Source: Klebsiella pneumoniae
Lineage (GTDB): Bacteria > Desulfobacterota > Binatia > Bin18
DNA length: 48,024 bases
Reading direction: 5' to 3'
Assembly: GCA_945865755.1 (NCBI GenBank)
Contig: CAMBFS010000005.1
Location: 1 to 48,024, forward strand
Shown here: positions 24,629 through 31,634 of the stretch, in pieces
How positions within the stretch are numbered: position 1 is the stretch's first letter
Layout: every line of letters starts with the position of its first letter
Notes under the pieces: generated by a model
Told to the model about the DNA's origin: nothing
Seen by the model: only the letters and a program-made list of their open reading frames with translations
The model's database searches: none
Position numbers and translations under genes: made by a program

Positions 24629-24943
24629 GTGCGCCAACCTGGACCAGGACAAGGTAAACACGGACTTGCATCCACATTTGGTAGCTTACACGGAATGTCA
24701 CGTCTGGAGACGGATGAGTTCTTGCGTACACTTGGTGCGGAGGTGCGTATCACCGCGGGGGGATATACTCGCTACAAGTTTCCAGATGGTTCTGAAATGT
24801 GGATTCGTCCTAATGGTGAGGTGGTACGACTTCCGCGGCGCGAGTATGATCGACAAGGACAGCGGACCAATAGAGGGGCGCGTCTCGATGAAAATGGAGC
24901 AGTAACGTCTACCCACACGACGGGTGAGAAAGTAGAGAATTGA
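24629..24943 (+). CDS. Orphan polymorphic-toxin-like C-terminal domain
   Basis: A 104-aa protein whose middle (ITAGGYTRYKFPDGSEMWIR, PNGEVVRLP) and end (RLDENGAVTSTHTTGEKVE) look like the short beta-rich domains at the C-termini of Rhs/polymorphic toxins. The first residues (RQPGPGQGKHG) resemble the linker before such domains. No delivery region precedes it, so it may be a displaced toxin tip. GTG start with AAGGAG nine bases upstream. The family is from pattern memory and is tentative. Confidence 0.4.
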   Translation: MRQPGPGQGKHGLASTFGSLHGMSRLETDEFLRTLGAEVRITAGGYTRYKFPDGSEMWIRPNGEVVRLPRREYDRQGQRTNRGARLDENGAVTSTHTTGEKVEN

Positions 24944-24945
24944 TC

Positions 24946-25332
24946 ATGGATGACTATCAGGCATTAGGACTTGGCGACGCGACGTCTATGGTCACATCTG
25001 TAACGGTGGATACTAACGATCAGTCCATTGTTTTCTCTTGTCTGTACAACCCGCGGCAAGCGCCCGTGCCTTACACGTTATGGTTCCGACAGTGTGAGAA
25101 CATCGCCTGGGATACCTTCGGGGGTGTATGCGATCCGCAGCACTTAGAGGCTGAGCTTGTAGGGCTCTCATTCCGAACGAACGAGGCGCAAAAACTGGCT
25201 GTCATTACGACAGACACGTTTGAACTCTCCTTCTGCTATGGCAGCCTTTCTTTAGAAACCCATTCCACAAGTGCCTCTCAGTCCGCACCTCACTATCCGT
25301 TCCACCCGACCGCGGCCCGCGATCGGCTCTGA
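24946..25332 (+). CDS. Hypothetical protein, possible immunity partner
   Basis: A 128-aa acidic, aromatic-rich, cytoplasmic protein (MDDYQALGLGDATSM, VPYTLWFRQCENIAWD, VITTDTFELSFCYGSL) that I do not recognise. It starts two bases after the toxin-like gene and shares the acidic, single-domain look of immunity proteins. Its 3' end overlaps, in antisense, the run-on end of the truncated RelE-like gene, which marks a recombination junction near 25330-25345. Confidence 0.5.
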   Translation: MDDYQALGLGDATSMVTSVTVDTNDQSIVFSCLYNPRQAPVPYTLWFRQCENIAWDTFGGVCDPQHLEAELVGLSFRTNEAQKLAVITTDTFELSFCYGSLSLETHSTSASQSAPHYPFHPTAARDRL

Positions 25333-25534
25333 CTAAATGAGAAAGATACTGTTGGTATCCTCTGCCAACCCGCACTGAGTAAATCGGCTCGGTAGGATGC
25401 ACATGTTTCCAGCGGAGACTTGGATGATAGGGGTTCTGCTGGAAGAGCGTGTATACCTCCCGCGCTTGCTGTTGCACCTGCGCAGGCAATTGCGCGAACG
25501 CGGTACGAAACGCCTGCGTGGTATGTGAGATCAT
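25205..25534 (-). pseudogene. Truncated RelE/ParE-like toxin
   Basis: The first 65 residues are typical of a RelE-superfamily toxin (AFRTAFAQLPAQVQQQAREV, then PYHPSLRWKHVHP, YSVRVGRGYQQ). The usual next segment (I/VWFWIGSHxEYD) is missing; the frame instead runs into the neighbouring gene's antisense strand and stops at 25205. The catalytic C-terminal strand and helix are therefore lost. Its ATG overlaps the stop of the partner antitoxin gene. Confidence 0.65.
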
Positions 25535-25749
25535 AACTGCTCTGGATCAAGCAGGTGCGTCTTCCCGGCCTGGTGCTCCGCAAGCGCGTGATGAGCTAAC
25601 TCAGCCAGGAGGTCCGCGGAATCGGCAAAGGCTTGGTCCCAGCGACGCTCGGACGCCAATTCTTCGAGGATAACCGCGGCAAGTGTGTCTTGTTCCTGCT
25701 GGGGGAGTTTCGAGGCTTCAGCAAATGCTTCTTCAAGGAGTTGTGTCAT
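25531..25749 (-). CDS. RelB-like antitoxin of the truncated RelE
   Basis: A 72-aa protein with the pattern LLEEAFAEASKLPQQEQDTL and ELASERRWDQAFADSADLLA, ending HQAGKTHLLDPEQL, seen in small antitoxins paired with RelE/ParE-like toxins. GGTGA lies five bases before the ATG at 25749; a Met four codons earlier is possible. Its stop overlaps the toxin start (ATGA). Here the antitoxin survives while the toxin is broken. Confidence 0.7.
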   Translation of the reverse strand: MTQLLEEAFAEASKLPQQEQDTLAAVILEELASERRWDQAFADSADLLAELAHHALAEHQAGKTHLLDPEQL

Positions 25750-25855
25750 ACGGGTCACCATACTCTCTTAGTTCCTTTCGAGACCTTTGTAGGAACTCTC
25801 ACTCTCTGTTCTGCTCCCTTGGTTTTCATGTTCGGTCCCATGCTGTTGCGGATTG

Positions 25856-26110
25856 TTAGGCATGTTCCGCCACAGCCTCCGCTTCCATCTCTACGCGTTC
25901 AACTTCGTAGCCCGCCAGCTTGACATGAGCGATGGCTGAACGAATGGCTTCCTCTAGTGAAGGCGATCGCCGGTGAAAATCGATCGAAAGAACACCATTG
26001 CAAGTACCAGGCGTCCCGTCATCGCAGCCAGCTTCAAACAGCCTATCAGCGGCCTCCTCGGTCAGTTCAGGCGATCCCGAAAGAATCAGCGTGAATTCAT
26101 ATTGAGCCAT
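25856..26110 (-). CDS. Uncharacterised small protein, HicB-like partner
   Basis: An 84-aa protein: MAQYEFTLILSGSPELTEEA, ADRLFEAGCDDGTPGTCNG, SIDFHRRSPSLEEAIRSAIA, HVKLAGYEVERVEME. I remember this family as conserved hypothetical proteins encoded beside the type of protein described in the next entry. The alpha/beta pattern (strand, helix, GCDDGTPG, strand, helix) resembles a minimal HicB or ferredoxin-like fold. AAAGGT lies about nine bases before the ATG. Probably the antitoxin, by position and acidity. Confidence 0.55.
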   Translation of the reverse strand: MAQYEFTLILSGSPELTEEAADRLFEAGCDDGTPGTCNGVLSIDFHRRSPSLEEAIRSAIAHVKLAGYEVERVEMEAEAVAEHA

Positions 26111-26136
26111 GCGGTCATACCTTTCGTAAAACGAGT

Positions 26137-26367
26137 TCAAGGGGAACTATGCGGGCATTTGTCAACTGCTCTCCGAACGTCTTTGGCATGATCTTCGGGG
26201 TGTTTCGGCGTTGAGTAGATGGCTCGGATGCAGCCGGTGCGGTCGCCTTGTAGACAAAACAGGCGGCCCCAGACGTGGGCCCGTGGCCCGGCTTTCCGCA
26301 CCGTCCAGCCATGATTCAACGCATACTCGATTGCTGCGTCAATGTGCTTGTTTGGATGCTCCGCCAT
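26137..26367 (-). CDS. Uncharacterised HicA-like small protein
   Basis: A 76-aa protein: HIDAAIEYALNHGWTVRKAG, PRAHVWGRLFCLQGDRTGC, IRAIYSTPKHPEDHAKDVRR. The order helix, strand, conserved AHxWGRL, strand, CI(R)xIxSTPxxPExHAxxLRR matches the dsRBD-like HicA shape, and the His before WGRL could play the role of HicA His. It is upstream of the HicB-like gene and separated by 26 bases. No published family name is known to me. Call it a candidate toxin. Confidence 0.5.
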   Translation of the reverse strand: MAEHPNKHIDAAIEYALNHGWTVRKAGPRAHVWGRLFCLQGDRTGCIRAIYSTPKHPEDHAKDVRRAVDKCPHSSP

Positions 26368-26386
26368 TATGTTAGTTTGTAAACAG

Positions 26387-26525
26387 TCAGCGTTCAGCGG
26401 TCAGCTTTCAGCAAGAACAGAGAGGCGCACTCCCAGATGCTCCTCGCTCTTGTCGGAAGTCAGACAAAATCTTCTGTATTTCCTTGTCTGGCTGACTGCT
26501 GAAAACTGATAGCTGAACACTGACG
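26387..26525. repeat. Inverted pair of heptamer arrays C
   Basis: Four units of TCAGCGT/TCAGCTT type (26387-26414) and, in the opposite sense, five of GCTGACT/GCTGAAA/ACTGATA type (26491-26525). They frame the region between the island's right end and the stop codon of the NTF2-like gene. Confidence 0.8.
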
Positions 26526-27014
26526 TTATTTCCGCACCATCTGAATCTTGTTCGGCCCATGCCAGCCTTCGCGTAAGGGCACCATGAAATAGGGGATCAG
26601 CGTCATCTTACGAAATTTCCACTTGCCGTTTTCTTTCACATATTGGTCATCGAACTTCGCGGCGACGAGAAAACTCTCGCCGTTGAAAATCGGCTTCGCT
26701 TCCAGATAGCTGATGCCGGTGCCGGTGTCGCCGGTAATGGTGATGACGTGATTGTGAATGAACTGTTTGACGAACGGCACTAACTCCGACAACGCCTGAC
26801 GATAGAATTCCGCGACCTTGGCTTTGCCTTGCGCTTTGCCGAGATGCGCGAAATCGATCTCGCCAGCCTCGGCAAACAAGTCAGGAATCATTTCCGGTTT
26901 CTTTTCATTCACCGCGATGTGATAGCTAAACCGGAGATTCTGAATCTCATTGTGGTCTTGCAGTTCTTGCACTTTCGCTTCGAGTGCGTTGATGCGAGCT
27001 TCGAGATCGGCCAT
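26526..27014 (-). CDS. NTF2/SnoaL-like domain protein
   Basis: A 162-aa SnoaL_4-type protein. A coiled start (LEARINALEAKVQELQDHNE) leads into LRFSYHIAVNEKKPEMIPDLF, the conserved first helices, then HNHVITITGDTGTGISYLEA and KWKFRKMTLIPYFMVPL. Related proteins include steroid isomerase-like and ring-hydroxylating dioxygenase small-subunit-like folds; the substrate is unknown. GGAGG lies six bases before the ATG. Its 3' end faces the toxin-antitoxin island, and its last codons are repeated at the island's far end (22.4 kb). Confidence 0.82.
   Translation of the reverse strand: MADLEARINALEAKVQELQDHNEIQNLRFSYHIAVNEKKPEMIPDLFAEAGEIDFAHLGKAQGKAKVAEFYRQALSELVPFVKQFIHNHVITITGDTGTGISYLEAKPIFNGESFLVAAKFDDQYVKENGKWKFRKMTLIPYFMVPLREGWHGPNKIQMVRK
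26530..26555. repeat. Right copy of 26-bp direct repeat (NTF2-like 3' end)
   Basis: Identical to 22391-22416 and in the same orientation; the two copies bound the 4.1-kb toxin-antitoxin island. Confidence 0.8.
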
Positions 27015-27035
27015 GTGCTTCCTCCTTCTTTTCTT

Positions 27036-27080
27036 GGGAGACGGGAGACCGGGGACGGGAGACGGTTTCGGGGAACGGTT
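27036..27080. repeat. GGGAGAC-type repeat array D
   Basis: Units GGGAGAC, GGGAGACC, GGGGAC and GGGAGAC in a row just upstream of the NTF2-like gene. The period is mostly 7 with slips of one base. Confidence 0.7.
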
Positions 27081-27132
27081 GCAGAAGAAAAATTTTAACT
27101 GTCCCTTGAAACTCGTCCCCTGTTCCCCCAAT

Positions 27133-27246
27133 GGTATTGAGTTAAGGGGGAGACTGTCATTGCGAGGAGTCGGACGACGAAGCAATCTCCAACAAAACAA
27201 AGATTGCTTCGCTGCTCGCAATGACACGGTTGCTTAACTTAATGCC
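27133..27246. repeat. 114-bp palindromic element, copy 1
   Basis: The outer arms end in GTTAAG and CTTAAC; the inner arms (TGTCATTGCGAG ... CTCGCAATGACA, and GAAGCAATCT ... AGATTGCTTC) make a long hairpin around AACAAAACAA. Differs from the copy at 28404 by about five bases. No transposase gene is nearby. It is a MITE- or REP-like element. Confidence 0.9.
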
Positions 27247-27313
27247 GTTGCCCTGTTCTCCAGCCCCTCGCACCTACTACGAAACCTCGCTTACGGTCAA
27301 GCGCTCCCCATCT

Positions 27314-27348
27314 CCGCAATCCCAAATCCCAAATCCGCAATCCCAAGC
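27314..27348. repeat. Heptamer array E
   Basis: Five units: CCGCAAT, CCCAAAT, CCCAAAT, CCGCAAT, CCCAAGC, in the leader of the PPOX-type gene. Confidence 0.85.
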
Positions 27349-27410
27349 CCACTTGACCCTTGATCGTCGAGACGGCATCTGTGGCACATCACGAACCGAG
27401 GAGGGAATTG

Positions 27411-27857
27411 ATGTTGACCGGCGAACAACAACAGAAACTGTCGGCCTTATTGGCGCAAGAACATGTGGCGGTGGTGACGACTCAAGGCGATGAGTGGCCG
27501 ACCGCCACCATGCAGGCATTCGCGGAGACGGAAACACTCGAGGTGATTCTGATTATGTTGGAGACCGCGCCCAAGTTTCTCAATGTACAGAAACGGCCAC
27601 AAGTGACCCTGCACATCGATACGCGTGATTCCGGCGATGTGCGGTCATTCCAGATTATTCGGGCGTGGATTGAAGGCGTGGCGCGTGAAGTGTCGCGCGG
27701 CAGTGCCGAATGGGAGAGCGGAAAGGCAACGTTCCTGAAGAAAAATTCCTTCGAGGAGCCGTTTTTTCAATATGATACGTTGCGGATGGTGCGGGTGACA
27801 CCGAAACGCGTGTCCTACGCCAATGGGTTGGGCGATTCATTCAAGGCTGACTGTTGA
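27411..27857 (+). CDS. Pyridoxamine 5'-phosphate oxidase-like flavin-binding protein
   Basis: A 148-aa split-barrel protein of the PPOX/F420-like family: LSALLAQEHVAVVTTQGDEW (first strands), PTATMQAFAETETLEVILI, a central LNVQKRPQVTLHIDTRD and the typical C-terminal YDTLRMVRVTPKRVSYANG. These proteins bind FMN, heme or F420; the cofactor cannot be told. GAGGAGGG lies six bases before the ATG at 27411. Its 3' end overlaps the convergent hypothetical gene by 17 bases, and the pair is bracketed by the two 114-bp palindromic repeats. Confidence 0.8.
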   Translation: MLTGEQQQKLSALLAQEHVAVVTTQGDEWPTATMQAFAETETLEVILIMLETAPKFLNVQKRPQVTLHIDTRDSGDVRSFQIIRAWIEGVAREVSRGSAEWESGKATFLKKNSFEEPFFQYDTLRMVRVTPKRVSYANGLGDSFKADC

Positions 27858-28245
27858 TCTCCGACAAAGCCTGGGGCTTGAAGTTCTCGTCCGCGATTAG
27901 CCGCTCGACATGCGACCGCATCGCGTCACGATCAAGCCCCAGATGGTCACAGACGTACGCGAACGAGAACGGGGCTTCACTGGTGGCCTCGACCCAAGCG
28001 CGGTCCGCTTCCCACTGTCGCCGTTCTTTTGAGGAACGGCGTGCTCTGTTGGGATGAAAGGTACTGAGGACATGGAGTGCGTCGGACAGCAAAGCTAACA
28101 TTAAGAGTGATTCACTCTTGTGGTAGGTGTTTGCTTGGGATCGTACCTGACAGGCCAGCAGGATGTCTGGCTGGAGATGGGATGATCCCTCGCTGAGCGA
28201 GGCATTCCGAGTCGGGGTTTGGGTTGCTACTGCTGTTGTCTTCAT
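27841..28245 (-). CDS. Conserved-looking hypothetical protein
   Basis: A 134-aa protein without membrane segments. The middle is helical (SLLMLALLSDALHVLSTFHP), the C-terminal part reads WVEATSEAPFSFAYVCDHLG then LDRDAMRSHVERLI, a motif (FSFxxVCDxLGLDxxxxR) I associate with small uncharacterised deltaproteobacterial proteins, possibly a degenerate HTH. Convergent with the PPOX-type gene, 17-base overlap. Function unknown. Confidence 0.6.
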   Translation of the reverse strand: MKTTAVATQTPTRNASLSEGSSHLQPDILLACQVRSQANTYHKSESLLMLALLSDALHVLSTFHPNRARRSSKERRQWEADRAWVEATSEAPFSFAYVCDHLGLDRDAMRSHVERLIADENFKPQALSEINSQP

Positions 28246-28403
28246 CCTCGTCCGTCCTCTCCACAGCGTGTGGTCTGGTCAACTCTGTGCGGGTCAACCC
28301 TCGGATACCGAAGTTAGACACGGTAGGGAGGGAGTTTATTCACGGTAATCAGTGGCGGTGCTCTTTAATCTCCCTCACCCTAGCCCACTCCCATCCGGGC
28401 AAT

Positions 28404-28517
28404 GGCATGAAGTTAAGGGGGAGACTGTCATTGCGAGGAGTCGGACGACGAAGCAATCTCCAACAAAACAAAGATTGCTTCGCTGCTCGCAATGACACGG
28501 TTTCTTAACTTCATGCC
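28404..28517. repeat. 114-bp palindromic element, copy 2
   Basis: Same length and orientation as the copy at 27133. Here the outermost arms are perfect: GGCATGAAGTTAAG against CTTAACTTCATGCC. Short flanking similarity (CTCCCATCC) occurs on both sides. The rest of the 300-base gap 28246-28548 holds no gene I can support. Confidence 0.9.
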
Positions 28518-28548
28518 CGCTCCCATCCAGGAGAGGGGTTCCTTGCGA

Positions 28549-30099
28549 TTACTCAGTTGACTTGCGGAGGGCGAAGAAGGTGCTCGCGTTTCCACGGCGC
28601 ACCAACAAGAGCAGGGTCTCTTTCTCTCCGGCCGCGGTCATCGCTTTCTCGAATTCGTCGACGGACGAAACGGGTTGCCGATTGACTTCTTCGATAATAT
28701 CGCCCGGCTGAATGCTACTGGAAGCCGCGGGACTATCGGGGTCCACATCGACGACGACGACACCCTTCTGATTGCGCTCAAACTGGAACCGGCGAGCCAT
28801 GTCCGAACTGAGGTTCGCGACACTCAGGCCCCAGTTGCCCTCGCTGCCCGCGGGACTCTCGGCTTTTGCTTGTTGGTCGGTTAATTCACCAAGTTTGACG
28901 TTAATGGACTGCTCTTTGCCATTGCGCAGCACGACGACATCCGCGTTATCGCCCACCGGACTCCGTGCAACCAACGCGGGGAGATCGTGCGAGTCCTTGA
29001 CCGTGGTGCCCTTAAATGTCGTAATCACGTCCCCGCGATGGATCCCGGCCTTGTCCGCTGGGCCCTCTGCGGTGACCTCAGCGATCAGTGCGCCGATCGG
29101 CTCTTTCAGCCCAAATGATTTGGCGAGTTCCGGGGTGACCGATTGAATGGACACACCTAACCACCCGCGCGTGACTTTGCCCTTGGCCTTCAGTTGTTCG
29201 ACGATACTCTTCGCTTGGTCAATTGGGATGGCGAATCCGATTCCGATATTGCCGCCTCCGGAACTAAAAATCGCCGTGTTAATGCCGACCACTTCCCCTT
29301 TCAAGTTGAGAAGGGGGCCCCCAGAGTTGCCGGGATTGATCGACGCATCGGTTTGGATGAAATCATCATACGGGCCGGCGTTGATGACCCGACCCTTGGC
29401 GCTCACGATCCCCGCCGTCACCGTCTGTTCGAGGCCAAACGGGTTGCCAATGGCCATGACCCAGTCTCCCACTTGGAGATCGCTGGAGCGTCCTAATGGC
29501 AGTAACGAGAGCGAGTGCTTGGGGGTGATTTTAATCAGGGCCAGATCGGTTTTTTCGTCGGACCCGATGATTTTTGCTTCGTACTCTTCTTTGTCCGATA
29601 GGCGCACCGTGATTTTTGCCGCCTCGCCGACAACATGGTTGTTCGTGATGATGTATCCATCCGCACTGATGAGGAAGCCAGAGCCCAGGCTACGCGGTTG
29701 GTTTTGTGGCGGATTCCCGAAGAAGCGCCGGAAGAATTCCTCGAAATCCTCACCCCCGAATGGCCCTGGTCCCGGTCCTGGTCCCGGTCCTGGTCCCGGT
29801 CCAAAAGGCGAGGGGGGCATCTGCCGACGACGTTCTCCGCGTTCCGGTTTTTCCGACTTTTGGGTGGTGGAAATGTTCACCACGGCGGGTGAGGATCGTT
29901 TGGCGATTTCCGAAAGTGATGGCAATGTGCCCCGGGGGCCAATCGCCGCCGGTGGGGGGGCCTGCTCCGCCGGTTTCTCGGTTCCGAAGATATCGAGTGC
30001 CCACAGCGAGGAGTTATTACTAACGGTGATTCCAAGGCCGAGAAGCGTGACCGCGAAGCCACGGATACATATACGACGGGCGGACATTATGCCATTCAT
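28549..30099 (-). CDS. Periplasmic serine protease of the HtrA/DegP family
   Basis: A 516-aa Do-like protease and chaperone of the periplasm. A signal sequence (about residues 10-35) is followed by a low-complexity linker of seven Gly-Pro repeats (100-113), then the trypsin-like domain with catalytic His155 (ITNNHVVG), Asp185 (KTDLALIK) and Ser259 (NPGNSGGP), and two PDZ domains (from GWLGVSIQSVTPELAKSFG and from GLSVANLSSDMARRF). All catalytic residues are present. GGAG lies seven bases before the ATG. The Gly-Pro run sits in the region equivalent to the N-terminal segment and LA-loop border and is encoded by 12-bp repeats. Confidence 0.95.
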   Translation of the reverse strand: MNGIMSARRICIRGFAVTLLGLGITVSNNSSLWALDIFGTEKPAEQAPPPAAIGPRGTLPSLSEIAKRSSPAVVNISTTQKSEKPERGERRRQMPPSPFGPGPGPGPGPGPGPFGGEDFEEFFRRFFGNPPQNQPRSLGSGFLISADGYIITNNHVVGEAAKITVRLSDKEEYEAKIIGSDEKTDLALIKITPKHSLSLLPLGRSSDLQVGDWVMAIGNPFGLEQTVTAGIVSAKGRVINAGPYDDFIQTDASINPGNSGGPLLNLKGEVVGINTAIFSSGGGNIGIGFAIPIDQAKSIVEQLKAKGKVTRGWLGVSIQSVTPELAKSFGLKEPIGALIAEVTAEGPADKAGIHRGDVITTFKGTTVKDSHDLPALVARSPVGDNADVVVLRNGKEQSINVKLGELTDQQAKAESPAGSEGNWGLSVANLSSDMARRFQFERNQKGVVVVDVDPDSPAASSSIQPGDIIEEVNRQPVSSVDEFEKAMTAAGEKETLLLLVRRGNASTFFALRKSTE

Positions 30100-30125
30100 T
30101 CTATAGCTCCTAACCGCGGGGCTGC

Positions 30126-30887
30126 TTACTCGGGCTTTTCTCCACGTTCCATCTTTTCGCGGAGTTCAACTTGTTTGACAAAAGTAGGGACCACGGGCGC
30201 GGATTCTGGTGAGAGGCGATGCCGGATATTGACCGCGGCGTCGGCCGCCAACTGCTGGAGCTTGGGTGACCGCTCGCGTTCCGAGAAGGTATCAAGAAAT
30301 GCCAGGAGGCGATCATTCCCCACATCGCGGAGCGCGAACAGGGCCACCGACTTGGTCTGGTCATCCAGTTGGCGTTTGAGAAACTCCATGATCGGTTCGG
30401 CTCCGCGCGGGTCGCCAATTTTCCCTAAGGCCACCAGAATCTTCTGTTTCACGCCTGGTCCGGTTTCACGAAGGAAGAGATTTTGCACGAGGATGGGGGT
30501 CGCATCGGTGGCGCGCAAGTTGCCCAGATACTCAATCGCTTTCACCTTGACGCGGATATCGATATCCGCCGTCGCCGACATGATGTGCTCAATCGCTTTG
30601 GGGTCTTTGGACTCGCCCAAGGATTTGACGGCCTCAAGGCGGGTTTCTGGTCGGTCATTGGCGAGACGCCGTACCCATTCGGTGATGTTCCCACCTTTCT
30701 TCTGGCGGGTCATGCGATCGCGCACGCGGTCGCCCCCTGGCCGGGAGGAGCCCGACTGTTCGCTGCCTCCCAATGCGCTCATCTGAGCGTGGCTGGGCGA
30801 GGGAGAGAGCGCCGGTAATATCAAGGCGCAGCTCACGACAACGGTGAGAATGACGTGGTACCGCCGCCTGCTACGCATCCACCTCAT
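30126..30887 (-). CDS. Exported HEAT-repeat protein
   Basis: A 253-aa protein with a signal peptide (YHVILTVVVSCALILPALSP, cleaved near SHAQ) and a HEAT/PBS-lyase-type repeat array: WVRRLANDRPETRLEAVKSL, GESKDPKAIEHIMSATADID, GKIGDPRGAEPIMEFLKRQL, about five repeats of 30-38 residues. Such arrays are protein-binding scaffolds. AAGGA lies seven bases before the ATG at 30887. It is upstream of, and 26 bases from, the HtrA gene, so it is probably co-transcribed with it and could present or regulate protease partners in the periplasm. Confidence 0.78.
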   Translation of the reverse strand: MRWMRSRRRYHVILTVVVSCALILPALSPSPSHAQMSALGGSEQSGSSRPGGDRVRDRMTRQKKGGNITEWVRRLANDRPETRLEAVKSLGESKDPKAIEHIMSATADIDIRVKVKAIEYLGNLRATDATPILVQNLFLRETGPGVKQKILVALGKIGDPRGAEPIMEFLKRQLDDQTKSVALFALRDVGNDRLLAFLDTFSERERSPKLQQLAADAAVNIRHRLSPESAPVVPTFVKQVELREKMERGEKPE

Positions 30888-30962
30888 AGCTTTTTCCTTC
30901 ACGATAAGTCCTTGCATTAGTGGCCTTGAACATGCCCCACGCTGACGGAGGTTGCAAGGGCA

Positions 30963-31532
30963 TCACTGGGAAGGGAAGAGCGATTCTTGTTCTTCTCGAC
31001 GGAAGATTTGCACTTCTTCCGGGTACAATCCACCTTCGGGAATCTCTTTGAGGACCGTGCCGTCACGTAGTCGTCCTTCGAGCACTTCGCGATACGTACA
31101 GACGAGATAGCGGTGGCCATCACGCGGTTTGCCGGGAAGATGCGACTTTTCGATCCGATCTTCCCCTTTCGCATCCGGTCCAATGAGGCGAATGACGAAG
31201 CGCTTTTTCATCAACCCCTTGAGTGCGCGAATCACCGAGGCACGAGACAACCCCGTCATTTCCGAGACTTCGGCATAGCCTGCGGTGATGAGCGGCGTAT
31301 TGCGGAGTCCGATCGAGTGTCGCCACAGCGCGCGGTACACTTTCCACTCGCGCGGGTCCATCAAGCGGTTGAGATCGTCCTCTAACATGTAGTCAGGCAG
31401 ACGCGGGGAAGGGGTCCAGTTGCTCCTGCGCGTGAGGCGGATTTGGATTTCGCTCCCGTCCGTTGGAGGAGCCGAGGGGGGAGGTAACATGCCAGAAGGC
31501 GGCGGCGTTGGTGGAGTCTCTCTTTTTGCCAT
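30963..31532 (-). CDS. Winged-helix DNA-binding protein
   Basis: A 189-aa protein. A Pro-rich disordered start (residues 1-27) precedes a helix-turn-helix domain: DPREWKVYRALWRHSIGLRN, then TGLSRASVIRALKGLMKKRF, a typical recognition helix and wing as in replication-initiator or MarR/RepA-like folds. The C-terminal part (RYLVCTYREVLEGRLRDGT) looks beta-rich. It is probably a transcription regulator; the target is unknown. It is the first gene of a leftward group with the HEAT and HtrA genes, and diverges from DUF711. Confidence 0.65.
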   Translation of the reverse strand: MAKRETPPTPPPSGMLPPPSAPPTDGSEIQIRLTRRSNWTPSPRLPDYMLEDDLNRLMDPREWKVYRALWRHSIGLRNTPLITAGYAEVSEMTGLSRASVIRALKGLMKKRFVIRLIGPDAKGEDRIEKSHLPGKPRDGHRYLVCTYREVLEGRLRDGTVLKEIPEGGLYPEEVQIFRREEQESLFPSQ

Positions 31533-31634
31533 ATCCCCTCTTCATTCTCATTGTGAAGCATTAAAACTAGGTACTGACTATATTCAGATTGTACCCGTTT
31601 CAATCCCCTCATGCGCCTGGTATGGAGACTGACC

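Noticed and set aside
25761..25866. Possible integron attC site (GCCTAAC at the end of the HicB-like gene)
   Set aside because: The R'' core GCCTAAC is present at the stop codon, but no matching GTTRRRY with inner L sites follows within 60-120 bases, and the other cassettes in the island lack such cores.
29147..30106. Plus-strand frame of 319 codons opposite the HtrA gene
   Set aside because: Antisense to a complete HtrA protease with catalytic triad; no independent motif.
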